Origin: Anisakis pegreffii
Taxonomy: Eukaryota > Nematoda > Chromadorea > Rhabditida > Anisakidae
Direction of reading: 5' to 3'
Assembly (NCBI GenBank): GCA_035041965.1
Contig: JAPYMA010000543.1
Span: 1 to 64,000 of the forward strand
DNA: 64,000 nucleotides
The position numbers and the translations under genes were made by a program. The stretch's first letter is position 1. The number at the start of each line of letters is the position of its first letter. Shown in pieces: positions 23,801 to 36,546 of this stretch. The notes beneath the pieces were generated by a model. It saw only the letters and a list, made by a program, of their open reading frames with translations, did not search any database and had not been told where the DNA came from.

Positions 23801-26800
23801 TAGCTCCTCGTTCTTGAGTTAAAACCTCATTTCATCTTGTAGTTCAATAAAAAACAATGTCTAGCAGTTCGAATGTGACGTGGAATGTGTTCGTTTAGAA
23901 TAAGCAATCATTTCAGTACTATTGCATCATCTCACAGTATGAGTACGAATTCACATACCAACGCATATCGATAGAACGCAACTGGTCGCTATTGCAACTG
24001 TAAGAACACTTCTGAGAAAGACGAAGCATACAGCTGCCATGCAGATTAGCGTTCCTAGTACTGACTGCCAGGTATCGGTTGGCATATTATCAATCAAATC
24101 CAGGAAAACGCCATCTTCATGGAATACAGATGCTCCAAATGACTGACTGAAAATACTCACTGTCAGTTGCATTTCAGGGAGAACAAATACAGTGCATTCA
24201 AAAAAAAAACTGGAACTACTAACACGTGTAATTATTCCGTTTCTATCAAAAATATTTTGTATAATTTAAAATTGCATCACATGAAGTTCAACAAAAAATA
24301 TTCAAATATTCAAGTTTCCGTAAGTAGTTTTCGTGCTTGAATTTTACTCGAATATTTTATGAAAAAACTGATAGACCGAAAATTCAAAAGCTGAAGTTGA
24401 TCACAGCGTGAAAGTGACGAGTAAAAACGGAGAAAAGGAAACTGAGTGAGATGAAAAAATATGAAAATAATTACTATTCAGGTTTATCAACAACACGTCG
24501 CCAATTTTGCAACAACTTCCCGCGTTCTAACCAATCCTTTAAGTGTTCACCTTTGTATCCCGTCGTGAAGAAAAATCGACTCAAGTTTTTCTTACTGAAA
24601 TTCGCAGCAAATACGGAACAGAAATGGTACTGACAGTTACATCTTGAAAGATGAAAAACAAGCTGAAAGAATATCTGTTGAAACAAAACCATGCGACGAG
24701 CACCATGCATTAAAAATATTACGGTTTCTGTACGACGAAGTATTCTTTCTACGAGGCTAAGATTAGTTCAGCTTAACAACTTTGTCAAATAACCGTTCAA
24801 AAGCAGTGATCAAATTGTGTCATTATTTGCTTAATATGAGTCGAGTTTAAGCTAGTTCATACATGAGGTTTACTCAAATCTTTATTATGACCATGTTACT
24901 GTCAAGTAAATGCCAAATCTTGCCTTCCATCCTCTGTCTCATTCTGTAGCTGAATGAATCCTGACCAGAAATCGTACTCTGGCCAAGCGAGAAATTCTTG
25001 AAGATCTGCATTATTGAATTTTAGCGTATCTTTTGTATTCGTTGAATCCTGCTGCTCTTCGTTGTAATCGTAATCCTCAGGTTCAGCTGTTAAATTGGAT
25101 AAAATAGATCAGAAAATAAATCGATAATCTCTCAAAATACTCAATCTACCCGAAAGTAAACAAGATAGCTCTGTATTTAAATCAATAAAGTTTCACAATT
25201 CTTCCATATTTGCATCAGTTATCAATAAATCGATTAACACCATCATCACATAGCGCAGTTGCATAAACACCTAATCAAAATGTTGATCAATTGCTTACTG
25301 GTATTCTAAAAGTATCATATAATCGTCTGAAATCAGTCTTCAAGACATCATTTTAAAAAATCTACGTTCGGTTGGACATTTCAAAATTGATTACCCTCTA
25401 AAGAGTTTTCGAATTTCGTGAAATCTCTGACGAAATACATTGTTCCAACTGGCCCCCAGCTTCCTCGCAAATGTTCAAAATCATCCACCATTCTATCCAT
25501 CAGTGCTAAATGTGCTGGTTTTGACAAATCTCCAGGCGTGTTCACAAAAACAGTTGCCATTGCGAAGGAAGGCACTTGATATTGAACACGATAATCATCC
25601 AACTGAAATGTTGATACATTGTCTTCGCATCTGTAAATGTGCATTCGCAAGCCTGAACATTGATCACGTTTTCACCATACCTAGGTTCATTTCAGCTTCA
25701 TTCATGTGAGAATTCATATTGGTAAAAAATTTTATGAATGTTTCCAGCGTTCAATAATAATTGAATCGATGCCAACCTTGACAAGTGGTGAGTCATGAGT
25801 GAACAGTTTTTGTACAGTAAGATTGACATTTAACCGAGTGATACCCTGAAAAAAATTGCTTCGCTGATTTCATTTCTTCGAAACGGAGACGAACGATTCT
25901 TGCATATACGATTAAACAATTGAAGAAAAATTACGAATTTCTCAGCGGATTAACATTGCAGATCATCAGATCAATCAAATCAGTTTCACAACAAAAATTT
26001 AATGCAACTGACCCAAATTGAAAAAACGACGTACATTAAGTAGATCAATATTGTCAGCGATGATACAACCGTATGTGTGACGAAATCCACATACACTCGC
26101 ATATACTTACTGATATACAGTTTTGAAGTGTCATGGAAACGTGAAGCTTTTCTCTGTAATTTTTTTTCCGCATGGGGAGTTGTTGAATTCGATATCAAGT
26201 TTTTCATCACTTATGAAAACATTCAGCAGACGGCTGAATGCTAGAACATTATCGATATCTACAGTGGCCGAAATTAAAAGTAAACGTTTGAATAATAACC
26301 AGTTGGGGAGGACTCGCTCACTGAAATGTTTAAGAAAACTAACAGTAACTTGGTCATGACGATGGATGTTCACTTTGATGTCATTTATTGTTACAGCCAT
26401 CTTGTTTCGTTCCATATTTTCAGCCTTAATTTCGAGGTTACCAACAATCGCCATTAGACCAGAATAAAATGTCATCTGCAGTACATAATCAAATGAAATT
26501 TATTGATGCGCATCGCAAGAAAACAAAAAAAGAATGAATATTCCGAATTTATACAAAAAACAAACAGTCAGACAAAATTCTCCGTTGATAGAATGTAAGA
26601 ACGTTAATAGAAAAGAGAAAAGTTTCCAAAGAACTGCCGAACTAACTTGATATATGAATGCCATAAACATGGAAAATAAGTTTCCAATACAAAGTAAGCG
26701 AATTTCAGGCGACGACGTCCAACAACCAACTGCGTCAGCCAATATGTTTGTTATCGCTGATATCAAAATAGCCGGACCTACTTCCATGAGTACCTCAAAA

Positions 26801-29800
26801 ATAATTGGATTGTCTGAATATTGGCTTGTATCTTCCTAATTTTGAAATATGGTTTTTTGGATTGTTCTTATGGAGTATTTGAATATTTCTGTCATATCTT
26901 CTTGAAACATTTGAACAGAATGAATTCGGTTGAGCATACGTAATGAATATGAGTGAGATTTATTTCAAGTTATTTGAAAAATTTATACTTCAGACATCCG
27001 ATGACCAACACAATCGTCTTTCCGTAATTTGTTATCACGAATTTCTTTTGTTACTCTCTGCCATTCATGAATCATTAAATATGAACTGTCAACACCTGTG
27101 AATGATCATAATTATTATCTTCTTTCTTACCTTTAACATGTGCTTTAGTATATATCACTTACTTACGTTTACTCAACCACATGAATATGCAACAACTTCT
27201 TTTCATTTTTATCATTCAAACACATTTTGGAACCTTAACGAAACTTCTCATTTGATGATTCGGATTTGCTCATTTATATTCAAAGTTTTAGAAGTATTGC
27301 AGAAAGTTGAAACATAAATTCTTTCGAACATAACATGTTCTAAAAATCTAATTCTTTCAACACTGAGGTAAAAATTTGAAGATTTTAAAAAGTATTTTAT
27401 ATGGAATATTCGAGTAGAGTGAAAGTTATTTGGAAAGTATACCCACCTATTGACAACACAAGAAATGGTATCACACAGAGAATCGATGAGAAACGGACAC
27501 CAACCAAAAACATAATCGCAAGTGCTGTTGAACAGCCCATCAATGGTGTTATGCAAGCCATAACTGCCAATATTATCTTCAATATTCTATTAAATAACTT
27601 CGTTGAAGTTGAAATGAAAGAGTCGTATCAAAATTATGAGCTATACTAACCACTTCCATCTGCTGATTAACATCGCAAGAAAACATAATATTACTGACTC
27701 ATTTTGTGTAGCGTCAGGTCATAAAATTTTGATTCAAATGGCCTCAGAATTTTATTTTTAAAGAATAAGCGTCAGCTGACATAGAAAATAAAGTAGAAGT
27801 AAAATTAGCGGAGAAGATCGCCTTCAAAATGCGTGAACTGAAAAGGGATCATAACTGGTTAAGGTTTTCCAGAATTTACCTTATAAATATTACTTTGATG
27901 CATATACGCAGCCCGAACAGTAACAGTAAATATTGAACAACAACACATAATAATGAATCCAACGATGAGATATGGTAATAATGAAACTCCAGCTTCAACC
28001 ATTTCTTCTTCTATGTAGGTTTTTGACATCACAAATACTTCAAGACGATCCGATTTGTACTTACTGAAACATAATTCGTATTGAAATTTATGCCCATGGT
28101 ACACCTCATTCTCACTAGTTTCATTTATATTTGAATTTTCAACGTAAATCACTGAATCATACGGTCAGTTACTGTTGCATTTGAAAGAACTAATATACAT
28201 TGAATGTTAGCACAACTTTAAAAATCATTCAAGGAATCATTGCATCTTCATGAACAATACCAGACTTACTTTTGGAAGAAATCAACCATTCTCATTTCCC
28301 AATTTTTCACATCGTCGTCTGTCCAAACGGCTAAGTGTTGAGCACGAAATTGTAGGCTAATCATTTTAACTGTTTTCATATTTGTTATGTGAACATCAGA
28401 GAAGGTCTTATTTGATAAATTTTCGATGACTGATGTATCATTTTCAAAAAATTTCACGATCTTTTTCGAGTTCTCTGCATCATTTGGTAGCGTCTCGTTG
28501 TAAAGTTCGACACCGAAGAAGTTTTGCTAAAATTATATGTGGTCGACCGACGATGTTTAAGTTTAGGTGATACTAAAGTTTGAAAAAATCTGTAGGTAAA
28601 TCACCTTGAATTATAGTCATGATCTCCGTCACACAACATCAAAAATACATTATGCCATCTCGTCTTTGACGTTCAAATAATTTCAATTCATATATTTTCT
28701 CACAGTTTATGTGCAGCTTACATCAAATTTCGCATTACTTCTCTGCGGCTATATGCGACAGATTTTCAGGTTTATTACCAAAATTGCTACATTCACAATT
28801 GCATCACTTTTCAAGATGTAGTATGAAAAATGTGAATCATTGTTTTCGATTTTCCACATTCAATAGCTCACTGATTTTGCAAATTAGATACCTGCTGAGA
28901 AACAGTCTTGAAACAATATCAAAGGAATGAGATTGAAGTTAAATAAGTACAATTGGAGCTCGTTAACCAGATTATGTGAGTGGAAAATTGGAAAGTTTGA
29001 TGGAAGAGGCTGGTATTACACATTTTTGAATAATCGCTGAACAAGTTTCCAAACTGTTTTCAGTTAACTAATGAGCTTTGAACTGTGTGTGATTTGCTTT
29101 CAAAAAATTATTTGATTCACCTGTAAGCTGAAACTTCGACCAAACATACTACTGATAGGATATTTGAGCTGAAGGCGATCAATTAATTCTTCTCCTCTTT
29201 CAAGTGATGCTTCCTGTATTAGGAAACCATTCTAAAAATTCGAAGAAATTAGTTCGAAACGCTCATAGGGCATAACTGAACATATTACATGTCTGTATAG
29301 CAAGACATTCCGTGAGTTCTAAAACAGAGCATTATTTTTTCGAGTTTGTACGCTAAACGAGCACTTTGAAGGAGATTGATGCAAAAAGAATAACCAGAGG
29401 CCTTCAAAGGATCAGCATATATACTGAAAATATGAAGGCATCATTAGTGCATTTGGAAAGAGCGATATAATCTTTTGCGTACGTATCACTTACAAAAAAC
29501 TGCTGAACTGGTTCATTGATTATGCAAAAATTGATGCAAAATTCATTAAATGACTGATTCACTTGCAGATCACTGTTATACATCGTGACATTGTTTGACG
29601 CAAGGTCAAGTATCTAAAATAGTGTTCACGTATTATTTCTTGTAAATTCCATCAACATAAACGTTAACTCACTGCACTGGCTCAGAACGTATCAATTTTC
29701 TTGCTTGTATGTTCATACTTAAGGTTCAGAATTCACGATAATATTTCTTCTAGCATCCCTTCAGTGAGACTCATAATCGAAGTAATATTAAATCTACTGA

Positions 29801-31757
29801 AAGTAGAATTATTCGAAATATTCATTGAGGACATAAAAATAAGTTATCGTTATTTTCCTCATGAAATAATTCCGAACGTTCAGCCTCAATCGGATCGAAA
29901 CAAATCACAGTGAATAGATGGTGAAATACTGGATCAGTGAAGCAGAAGTTAGCAACCTCAATAGTTTCTCTGAGATATTCTGATCGAATCATTGATCCAC
30001 CATCCTTAGCGAGTAAAAATATATATGTTGCTATAGCAAGACCATCGTGCGAGAAAAACGACGTATACTGTTTATATTCAAGCCTTGAGCGAGCCTCAAA
30101 CGGCGTGTAACCAACTATATCATTCTTCTGACTGTAATTGCTCGTACTGATTAAGTTTCGAATCTTACGAATCGAAAAGCTGATTAATTCATGGGGCATA
30201 TTTTTTAGAGCAAGATGAAGGTTGACATAGTTTCGCACTGTCAGATGACTTGATCAGTTTCAAAATCAGGCTGTGATTTGAACAAAAATGCAAATTACAA
30301 ATAGAGATTATCAGCTAAAGGACTTACGGAGTTAAAAAAATTTTGACGGTTGCTAGAAGTGAGACCGCAATGCAAATAAAAATAGCAGTCCATGCATAAT
30401 TCGATATTATATAGCCCCACTTTTTGTACACTTTTATTATAAGTACAACAAATCTGAAATTTTTTCAAGTACAAAATCTGAAATTTCATTTGATTGGTTC
30501 AGAATGATTTTTTTTACGGTGCCAAAGTGATTCTGTTAGCAATAAAGTCTAATAAGGTATGCATAATGTATAATCGCTCCGTAAACATTCCTCTGACTTT
30601 GTTGGGATTATGTTGTTACTGTTGTGATTGTTATTGATAGGACTACCATTATACTGATTCAAAGGAGAACGCAACTGAATGGTAAAAAGTTGTTCAAGTA
30701 CTTCTTTTCCAGGTCTATTCATTTATGGCAATTTTTCATTTATTTTGATCTGAATTTTGATACGGTCATTAGAAAGAGCACAAATTAACTGCTTATTTCG
30801 TCATCGTTTTCGATCTTCAGTTTTAGTTTTTGAGAGAGCAAATAGACATGCCCATTAGGATGACAAATTCATTCTGATATCGGAAGGCCGAAGCTTAATG
30901 CAAAAGAATACATCATCTGATCTGGAAAATACCCATGTGAAATTTTGCTTGAAGAAAGCCAGTTTGGGAAGTAGCTGGGTCAACTTGTTTTTCTCTTGAA
31001 GCGCCATGTTTCGCGATTTGCGGATTCCAAAATTTCTCATATTTCACCTTTTAAAAAATGCTTTTCGTTCCGAGAACAATTCATCTGTAACACTGCTTCT
31101 CAAGACTTAGTATGAGAAGTCGCTACAACAAGTAACTTTTGCCTAAGACGTTTAAGGAAGAGTGTGAATGGCGCGACATTTCAACATATTTTTTCCGGTG
31201 AACTCTTGCATACGATATTTCCAAATAACACACTAGCTTGGAGCCTTACCCAAAAAAAATTCCAAAATTTTTAAATTGATGCATTATTGCGCCAGGTTTG
31301 GTTAAGCTACCTTCCAGATCAATTCTTTTCCGTTCATACAGATCGTTATTAGACTAAAGGATATATTTTTCTAATATTTTTTCCAGCATATTTCGTGAGC
31401 TGAGAACTGGACTCTCTAGAATTTCATTTTTTTCCATACAAAAATTTGCCACTTCAATACGCAGAATTATACTGATACTTTAATATGCATAATTATACTT
31501 TGATATGCATAATCTTACTATGCTTATATTCTTTCCGTAAATTCTTGGTTCAGGATTACTTATGATCAGTATTGACCAAAAGAGCTTGCATTAAAATCGA
31601 TTGCATACGTTGGTTCTTGATCGCCAGATTCTTCAATAATTTCAATTGATCGTTGTCCGACGAGAATACTGCTCTTTCGATCTGGTGGACGTGTGCTATT
31701 TCGACGTTGCATTTCACGTTCGGCTGTGCGTTTCTCGATCTCATGCCGAACGGACAT
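20820..31757 (-). CDS. Patched-related (PTR) membrane protein, complete 20-exon gene
   Basis: PTR proteins are RND-type 12-TM proteins with a sterol-sensing domain, expanded in nematodes and tied to moulting, cuticle and traffic. Exons in order: 31609-31757, 30328-30453, 29957-30131, 29494-29613, 29121-29231, 28270-28526, 27880-28063, 27447-27576, 26989-27095, 26647-26793, 26350-26475, 26013-26153, 25777-25845, 25395-25602, 24924-25086, 24475-24594, 23959-24146, 22519-22644, 21942-22081, 20820-21074. They total 3042 nt (1013 aa) and every phase matches. Landmarks: TM1 near aa 60-88; [14 protein letters not shown] and LLAKDGGS in loop 1; NEFCINFC; sterol-sensing domain about aa 335-530; second loop with [13 protein letters not shown] and [21 protein letters not shown]10 [17 protein letters not shown]; basic cytosolic tail. 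The TM4 motif reads [12 protein letters not shown] where relatives have GVDDAF. Intron 15 is GC-AG. Exon 1 and the short exon-11/12 linker are the least certain parts. Confidence 0.92.
22263..22506. mobile_element. hAT-like MITE, 244 bp, inside PTR intron 18
   Basis: Left end CAGCCATCGGCAA and right end (reversed) CAGGCATCGGCAAC, each followed by a GGCCGCGGGC / GGCCCGCGGGCC stretch. This resembles hAT (Charlie-type) termini. The flanks ATCTAAGC (22255-22262) and CTCTAAAC (22507-22514) match at 6 of 8 positions, so the insertion is older than those with exact duplications. The right flank begins at base 5 of the intron, so the element starts only 12 bp from the exon-18 splice junction. Confidence 0.75.
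22995..23798. mobile_element. Possible older repeat interrupted by the 394-bp MITE
   Basis: The left part begins CAGAGTTGGGAATCG and the right part, reversed, begins CACTGGAGTTGAGTCGG. Both flanks of the nested element share GACCGATCAAT / GACCGGTCAAT-type sequence and TGGCCACCAA palindromes. No clean target duplication was found, so the boundaries are tentative. Confidence 0.3.
23321..23714. mobile_element. hAT-like MITE, 394 bp, exact 8-bp TSD, in PTR intron 17
   Basis: GTTACAAC is duplicated at 23313-23320 and 23715-23722. Ends are TAGTACTTGCA and, reversed, TAGTGTTTGCAAAATACCG. The element is full of CGGTATT/AATACCG inverted motifs, so the subterminal parts can fold back. It has no coding capacity. 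The host intron is spliced around it in the model. Confidence 0.88.
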
Positions 31758-34700
31758 CTTTGTTATGTCTCTCTTCCCAACTATTGAATCACTTTTAACT
31801 CGTCGCTCGTAAAAACGCTCTGATCAAAACACTGAAGTAATTTATGATTATATGACCAAGTAACCATTCTTTTTACTTGATGCATTATGCGGAAAATAAA
31901 ACCAAGTATGTGCTATTCCTAGTTCAAAACGCAAAATGAGTACATGAAATGATAAAAGAAAATTTAGTGATAATAACATAACGTAATTCAGCATTCATTC
32001 AGCGCCTAACTATAACAATCGCGTTGTAGCACATAAATATTAAATTACAATTGTATACAAATCAGACCCCTCACATTAGTAGAAATTTCTTTTTCTTCTG
32101 CCGTACGAACCGAAATTTTAAAGTTCTACTGCTGTGATGAAAAATCAATGGTGCTGTGGATAGGAACATTTAAAGAGGGGACCATACTTGACAGGAAGGA
32201 TCAAACTGAAAAAAAAACATGTTTAGCAATGCGTTTCGAAGTGTCAGCAAGCGATGACATTGAAAATATTGGCGAATAGTATTCAATAGGTTGAATGATG
32301 TTTGTAACGATTGAGCGTTTAGAAAACTCACATCACAGGTAAACAACTTTCGAAATCATTCGCTGAATAACAGTTGAATTGGAATTTGGTTGCTGATTTC
32401 ATGAATTATGTACTTTTAGGTGTCTTCAAAAAATTTGTTTCCTCATGACTAATCTTTAAGTATGCCATTATGATGACATCGATTTTCATTAATTTTTAGC
32501 TTCATCTGAAACTTTAGCTTCTTCATTCTGAAATTTTAGCCATATGTTTTCCCTACTTCTTCTATCAAAAAGGGGTGAGCGGCCACTTCCTAACATTCAC
32601 GAAATTTCAAATTTTAATTTTGAACGCATAGCTTATATTGGTAAGATTGAAATCAGGACCAATATTAAAGCAAGCCGGTCTGATTCAAATTGCATTAACA
32701 ACCAACAAGAACAGTGCAAAAAGAGGAACGTTTCAAAACACACCACGTTAATTTCACAATGGAATTGATTGTAATTTCAGCAATTCAGAGCGCAATTTGT
32801 TCGCTTGAATCGACAACCTCAAGTGGGTGTAGCAGCATGCGCTACAACCTTACGAACTTCAAAGAATGCCTTTGAATCCATTCGCTTTTCAACTTTCTGT
32901 TATTCTCGCTAAACACTCAACGCACGTTCAGTTGAAATACAAAATGGTTCAGTCAGAACTCGACCGAACACTTTCCAAAGTCAACAAACTCCAGTAATTA
33001 AAAAAATCCGGCAAGACGCTAAAACTGAAAATTCGGTCGGTTACTGTCACTACTGTGCACCGCTAATGGCCTACATCGTAGCGGTCAACATTGTAGTTAA
33101 AAGCATAGAAATCAGCAGAAACCACAATACGGGTAAATGACTGGTGACCGATTCGATTTGGGATTTAGAAGAAATGCGAAATCGAGTAAATTTATCAAGA
33201 AAACTTTGATGAATAGAGTAAGTGAGAATTCATAATTGAGGAGTGATGAAGCAATGGTAGGTATTCGATGAATTCAGCTGTGCTACCCAGCGAGAAACGA
33301 AACAATCTATTTTCGACACCTGTTAGTTTGTTTTCATTTTGACATAAGAGTGTTGCCGTACTCAACAATCGCAAAAGACTTGAAGAACTCGTATTCCTGA
33401 CGTGTTCGTTTTGATGAGCAAGTAACAGTTTGACGAGTTGTTGTTTCAAAATATAGAAACACGTCGGCATCTGTGATTAACGCCACAATTTGGTGCTAAT
33501 AAGTTGCTGTTTTAATTGCTAATTGATCGAACAATTATGACATGACTATTTTTATAATCCACACTTTGATTGCGTACAATTATGGAGCAGAAATAAATGT
33601 CAAAACAAACTGACAAATGAAACACATAATGGTGCCATTCGAAGACGTGTTCATTTAAACGCTGCATGTCTTATCGCCGCTATGCAAATGAATGTTTTGA
33701 AAATAACAACTGCTTGAATTCTTGATGGAAATTAATTAAGATATACGATGGAAGATCTTCAGTCAAGATTTAATTGAAATAAACTTAAAAGTTTTAATTC
33801 AATCAAGCAGTTGGCGGACTTAACCAATGAAAGTTTATGAATAATGTAAGTACCCCAGATTCAAGGAGTTCCGATGAAAACACTGAATACTACATGCATC
33901 TGACTGGAGTGTAGCATCAGATTGGAGTAACTATGATTTGCGCGATCTACTACAGTTGTGATCAATTTCATGTTAGTCATAAATATGGATGAGAAAGAAA
34001 TCAGTCTTTTGAATACTGGCAAGCAAAAAAAAAAGAATGAAAGTAACGATGTAAATGGGAAGAAATTCATAAATAGACGAATAAATGCTGTAAGCGAATA
34101 AGATGAAGGTAGAACTAAAGCAAGTCGGGTGAAGGAGCAGACTGCTATCAAAATGGCCGAACGAAATGTTCACTTGCCTTTATTAAACGATCAATGCCAC
34201 AGTCAAACCACTAACGTAATTCTCAGTTTTATTCATTAAAACGTGTTCTGCATACCATCAATAACTTCACCTTTATTGCACATGATAACTGCAGGAGGCT
34301 TGACTTTATTGATGCCTTCTCTCGATACTACCTGTCGTGAAATCACTTTCAGACGTAGCGTGTTGAAGCTCAGTACAAATAAGCTTCACATTTCGAACAT
34401 GTTTGTATAACAGGTGTCTTCGTCAGTCTCATGAACTGTTTTTTTCCGACAATCTAATGAACAGTCTTCATGTCACACGTTCGTTTGCTGTGCATCATGT
34501 TTTTAATCGTATCAATACAATAAGTCTTTGATCAATATCAATACAATCACGAGGATAGTCTACGTAGGATGTGACAACAAGCTGATTTCTTCTTAAATGG
34601 ACTTACAACTCACATATCTAAAACCAAATGTTCCACTATAAAGACCATCACTCCGTTACTTGCGTGTGCAAAAAAATTGGATTTGCTGGATGAGGCGAGC

Positions 34701-36546
34701 GTTTTATGAACTAGCAGACCAATCTTAAGAATTATTGAAGAAATTTCAGAGATATTGTGCTCCATCTCGAAACATTATGGCAATAAACCAGTTCAGTGTA
34801 AACATTTGAATTAGCAGATTATGTGGAGTTCTAAAGATTCATATCTACTTTATACTTAGTCTTATCATAGGTGGAAGAGTTTATGCAACTAAATGACTAC
34901 AACTGCAATCACCTTTGATCGCCACTATATGATTATTTTGAGCTATAAGGCTTCCGCTTCATACTCTGCCCCTCAGATAGCTTTTCTGTCAACAAATGGA
35001 AGCGTTGTCGAATTCAGAGAGGATGGCTTATAACCTGGATCATGTTTCATATTTCTACTTCTACACGATGCACCATTTCATTCAACTCTTCTACACAGAT
35101 CAATTCCCAGCAACTACGCCAGAATAGCAAATAACTGAAAATAACGTCAAAAGATTCAACAGAAAACAACAACAAAAAACGTGAGATAATCAGTGCTTAG
35201 GTACAATCCGTTTGTTCGATGGGTACCTAGGAAAATCGATTGAATATCGTAAATGCAAAAAAAAAACCTCACTGGTTTGTACAACACCTTTGAAGGACTA
35301 TGAATAGCAATGATAATAATATCAATGAGACGGAAGATGTCACTCAAAAATATTTTGTTCTCAAAAGAAACTGGTTCCATCTTTTTACATGATTCAATAG
35401 AGAATATGCCATGTTGATCATGTCAATACAATTTCACAAAACCGTAAGTTTTTGCAAGTGTTCAATAACAAGTTTCCAAAACTATCAGTGATCTGAATTC
35501 ATCAAACAATATCATTAATTGAAATTAATCAACGGATATATAATCAATTGATATAATCAGTGGATACATAATCAATCATTTCCATAAGTTGCAAATGAAA
35601 TACAAGAGTGATGACAACTACAAGACGTCACTTAACTGGGAGTTTGATTTATGTTCATCGGATTGCATCACATACTAAATGATAGCGTAAATTCGAGGAA
35701 ACCAATCTTAACGTAATATTGCATTTGTGTCATTACAAAATATTACCTCAACCATAGTCCACTGAACTACTCCTGAAACACCTACAGTACTAGTATAACT
35801 GATAAAGTTTCGATAAACGTAGTTCTTATTGCAAAGTGCGAATCTTTCTGTGCCAATATGAGAGAAAAACCCTGCCTTTCTTACCGGGAAGAAAAGTGTC
35901 TGCTGATCGTGAGCATCAGTGGTTCAACATTGCTGATTTCAGCTAGATACATAATGACATAGACTGTTTCTATAAGTAGAACAGTTCTCTGAGAGGATCA
36001 TTTCGGTTAACCCAGTTTAACCAAAAAAAACCTCAAAGAATTGCCGAAAACAGTATTAGGCCCCGAAATTTCGGGGAAAATAGCTGAGCTCTTCTTTTGC
36101 TGTATACGACGGCAACACAAGAGATAATAATTCGTCCCAATAAAACACATGCAACACAAAATTGTCAAAATATGCATATTTTTATTCTTCATTTATTTAT
36201 TCCTTATATCTGAACTGTTTTCACGTCGTCCTCAGCACGAATAGGCATCTGCAGCATAGCAGAGGAATCAGAAACTGATTCCTCACATTTATGTTCCATT
36301 GGCTCGAGCAGTGCATAGATTCGACGGTATTTGACCTCAACCAGAACAGTTTCTGCTGCTAAACAAATCACGCTTCATGCAGTCTTTTAGTGTCGTGAAT
36401 TAGAAGCGGATGTTTCTCATCTCAATGAATGGGCAAAAGTCATTGAGTGGCGAGAGAAATTTTCTTTCCATTCAATCTGAGTGAGCACCAAAAATTTGAG
36501 AACTTTTCAGTTTTTGAGTACAAAAAACATTTTCTCCGAACAAAGG
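31758..36546. other. Region between the PTR start and the unrecognised gene
   Basis: Mostly AT-rich without an exon chain. Two isolated, splice-bounded minus-strand exon candidates lie at 34256-34331 and 34614-34658 (listed separately). PTR regulatory sequence presumably starts above 31757, but no motif can be named. Confidence 0.4.
34256..34331 (-). CDS. Candidate exon of an unrecognised gene
   Basis: Acceptor TTTCACGACAG, 76 nt, donor GATG|GTATGC. It encodes 25 residues with a compact, natural look (VSREGINKVKPPAVIMCNKG then EVID), phase 0 in, phase 1 out. A second candidate of 45 nt lies upstream at 34614-34658 (acceptor CACACGCAAG, donor GTGAGT, residues NGVMVFIVEHLVLD), but its phase does not join directly. 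No start or end was found and the family is not recognised. Confidence 0.3.

Noticed and set aside
26154..26349. Read-through of PTR exon 11 into an open frame of about 70 codons
   Set aside because: The sequence does not match PTR; splicing from 26350 to 26153 gives the short linker and TM7 expected for the family. The donor (GTTACT) is not ideal, so some doubt remains.
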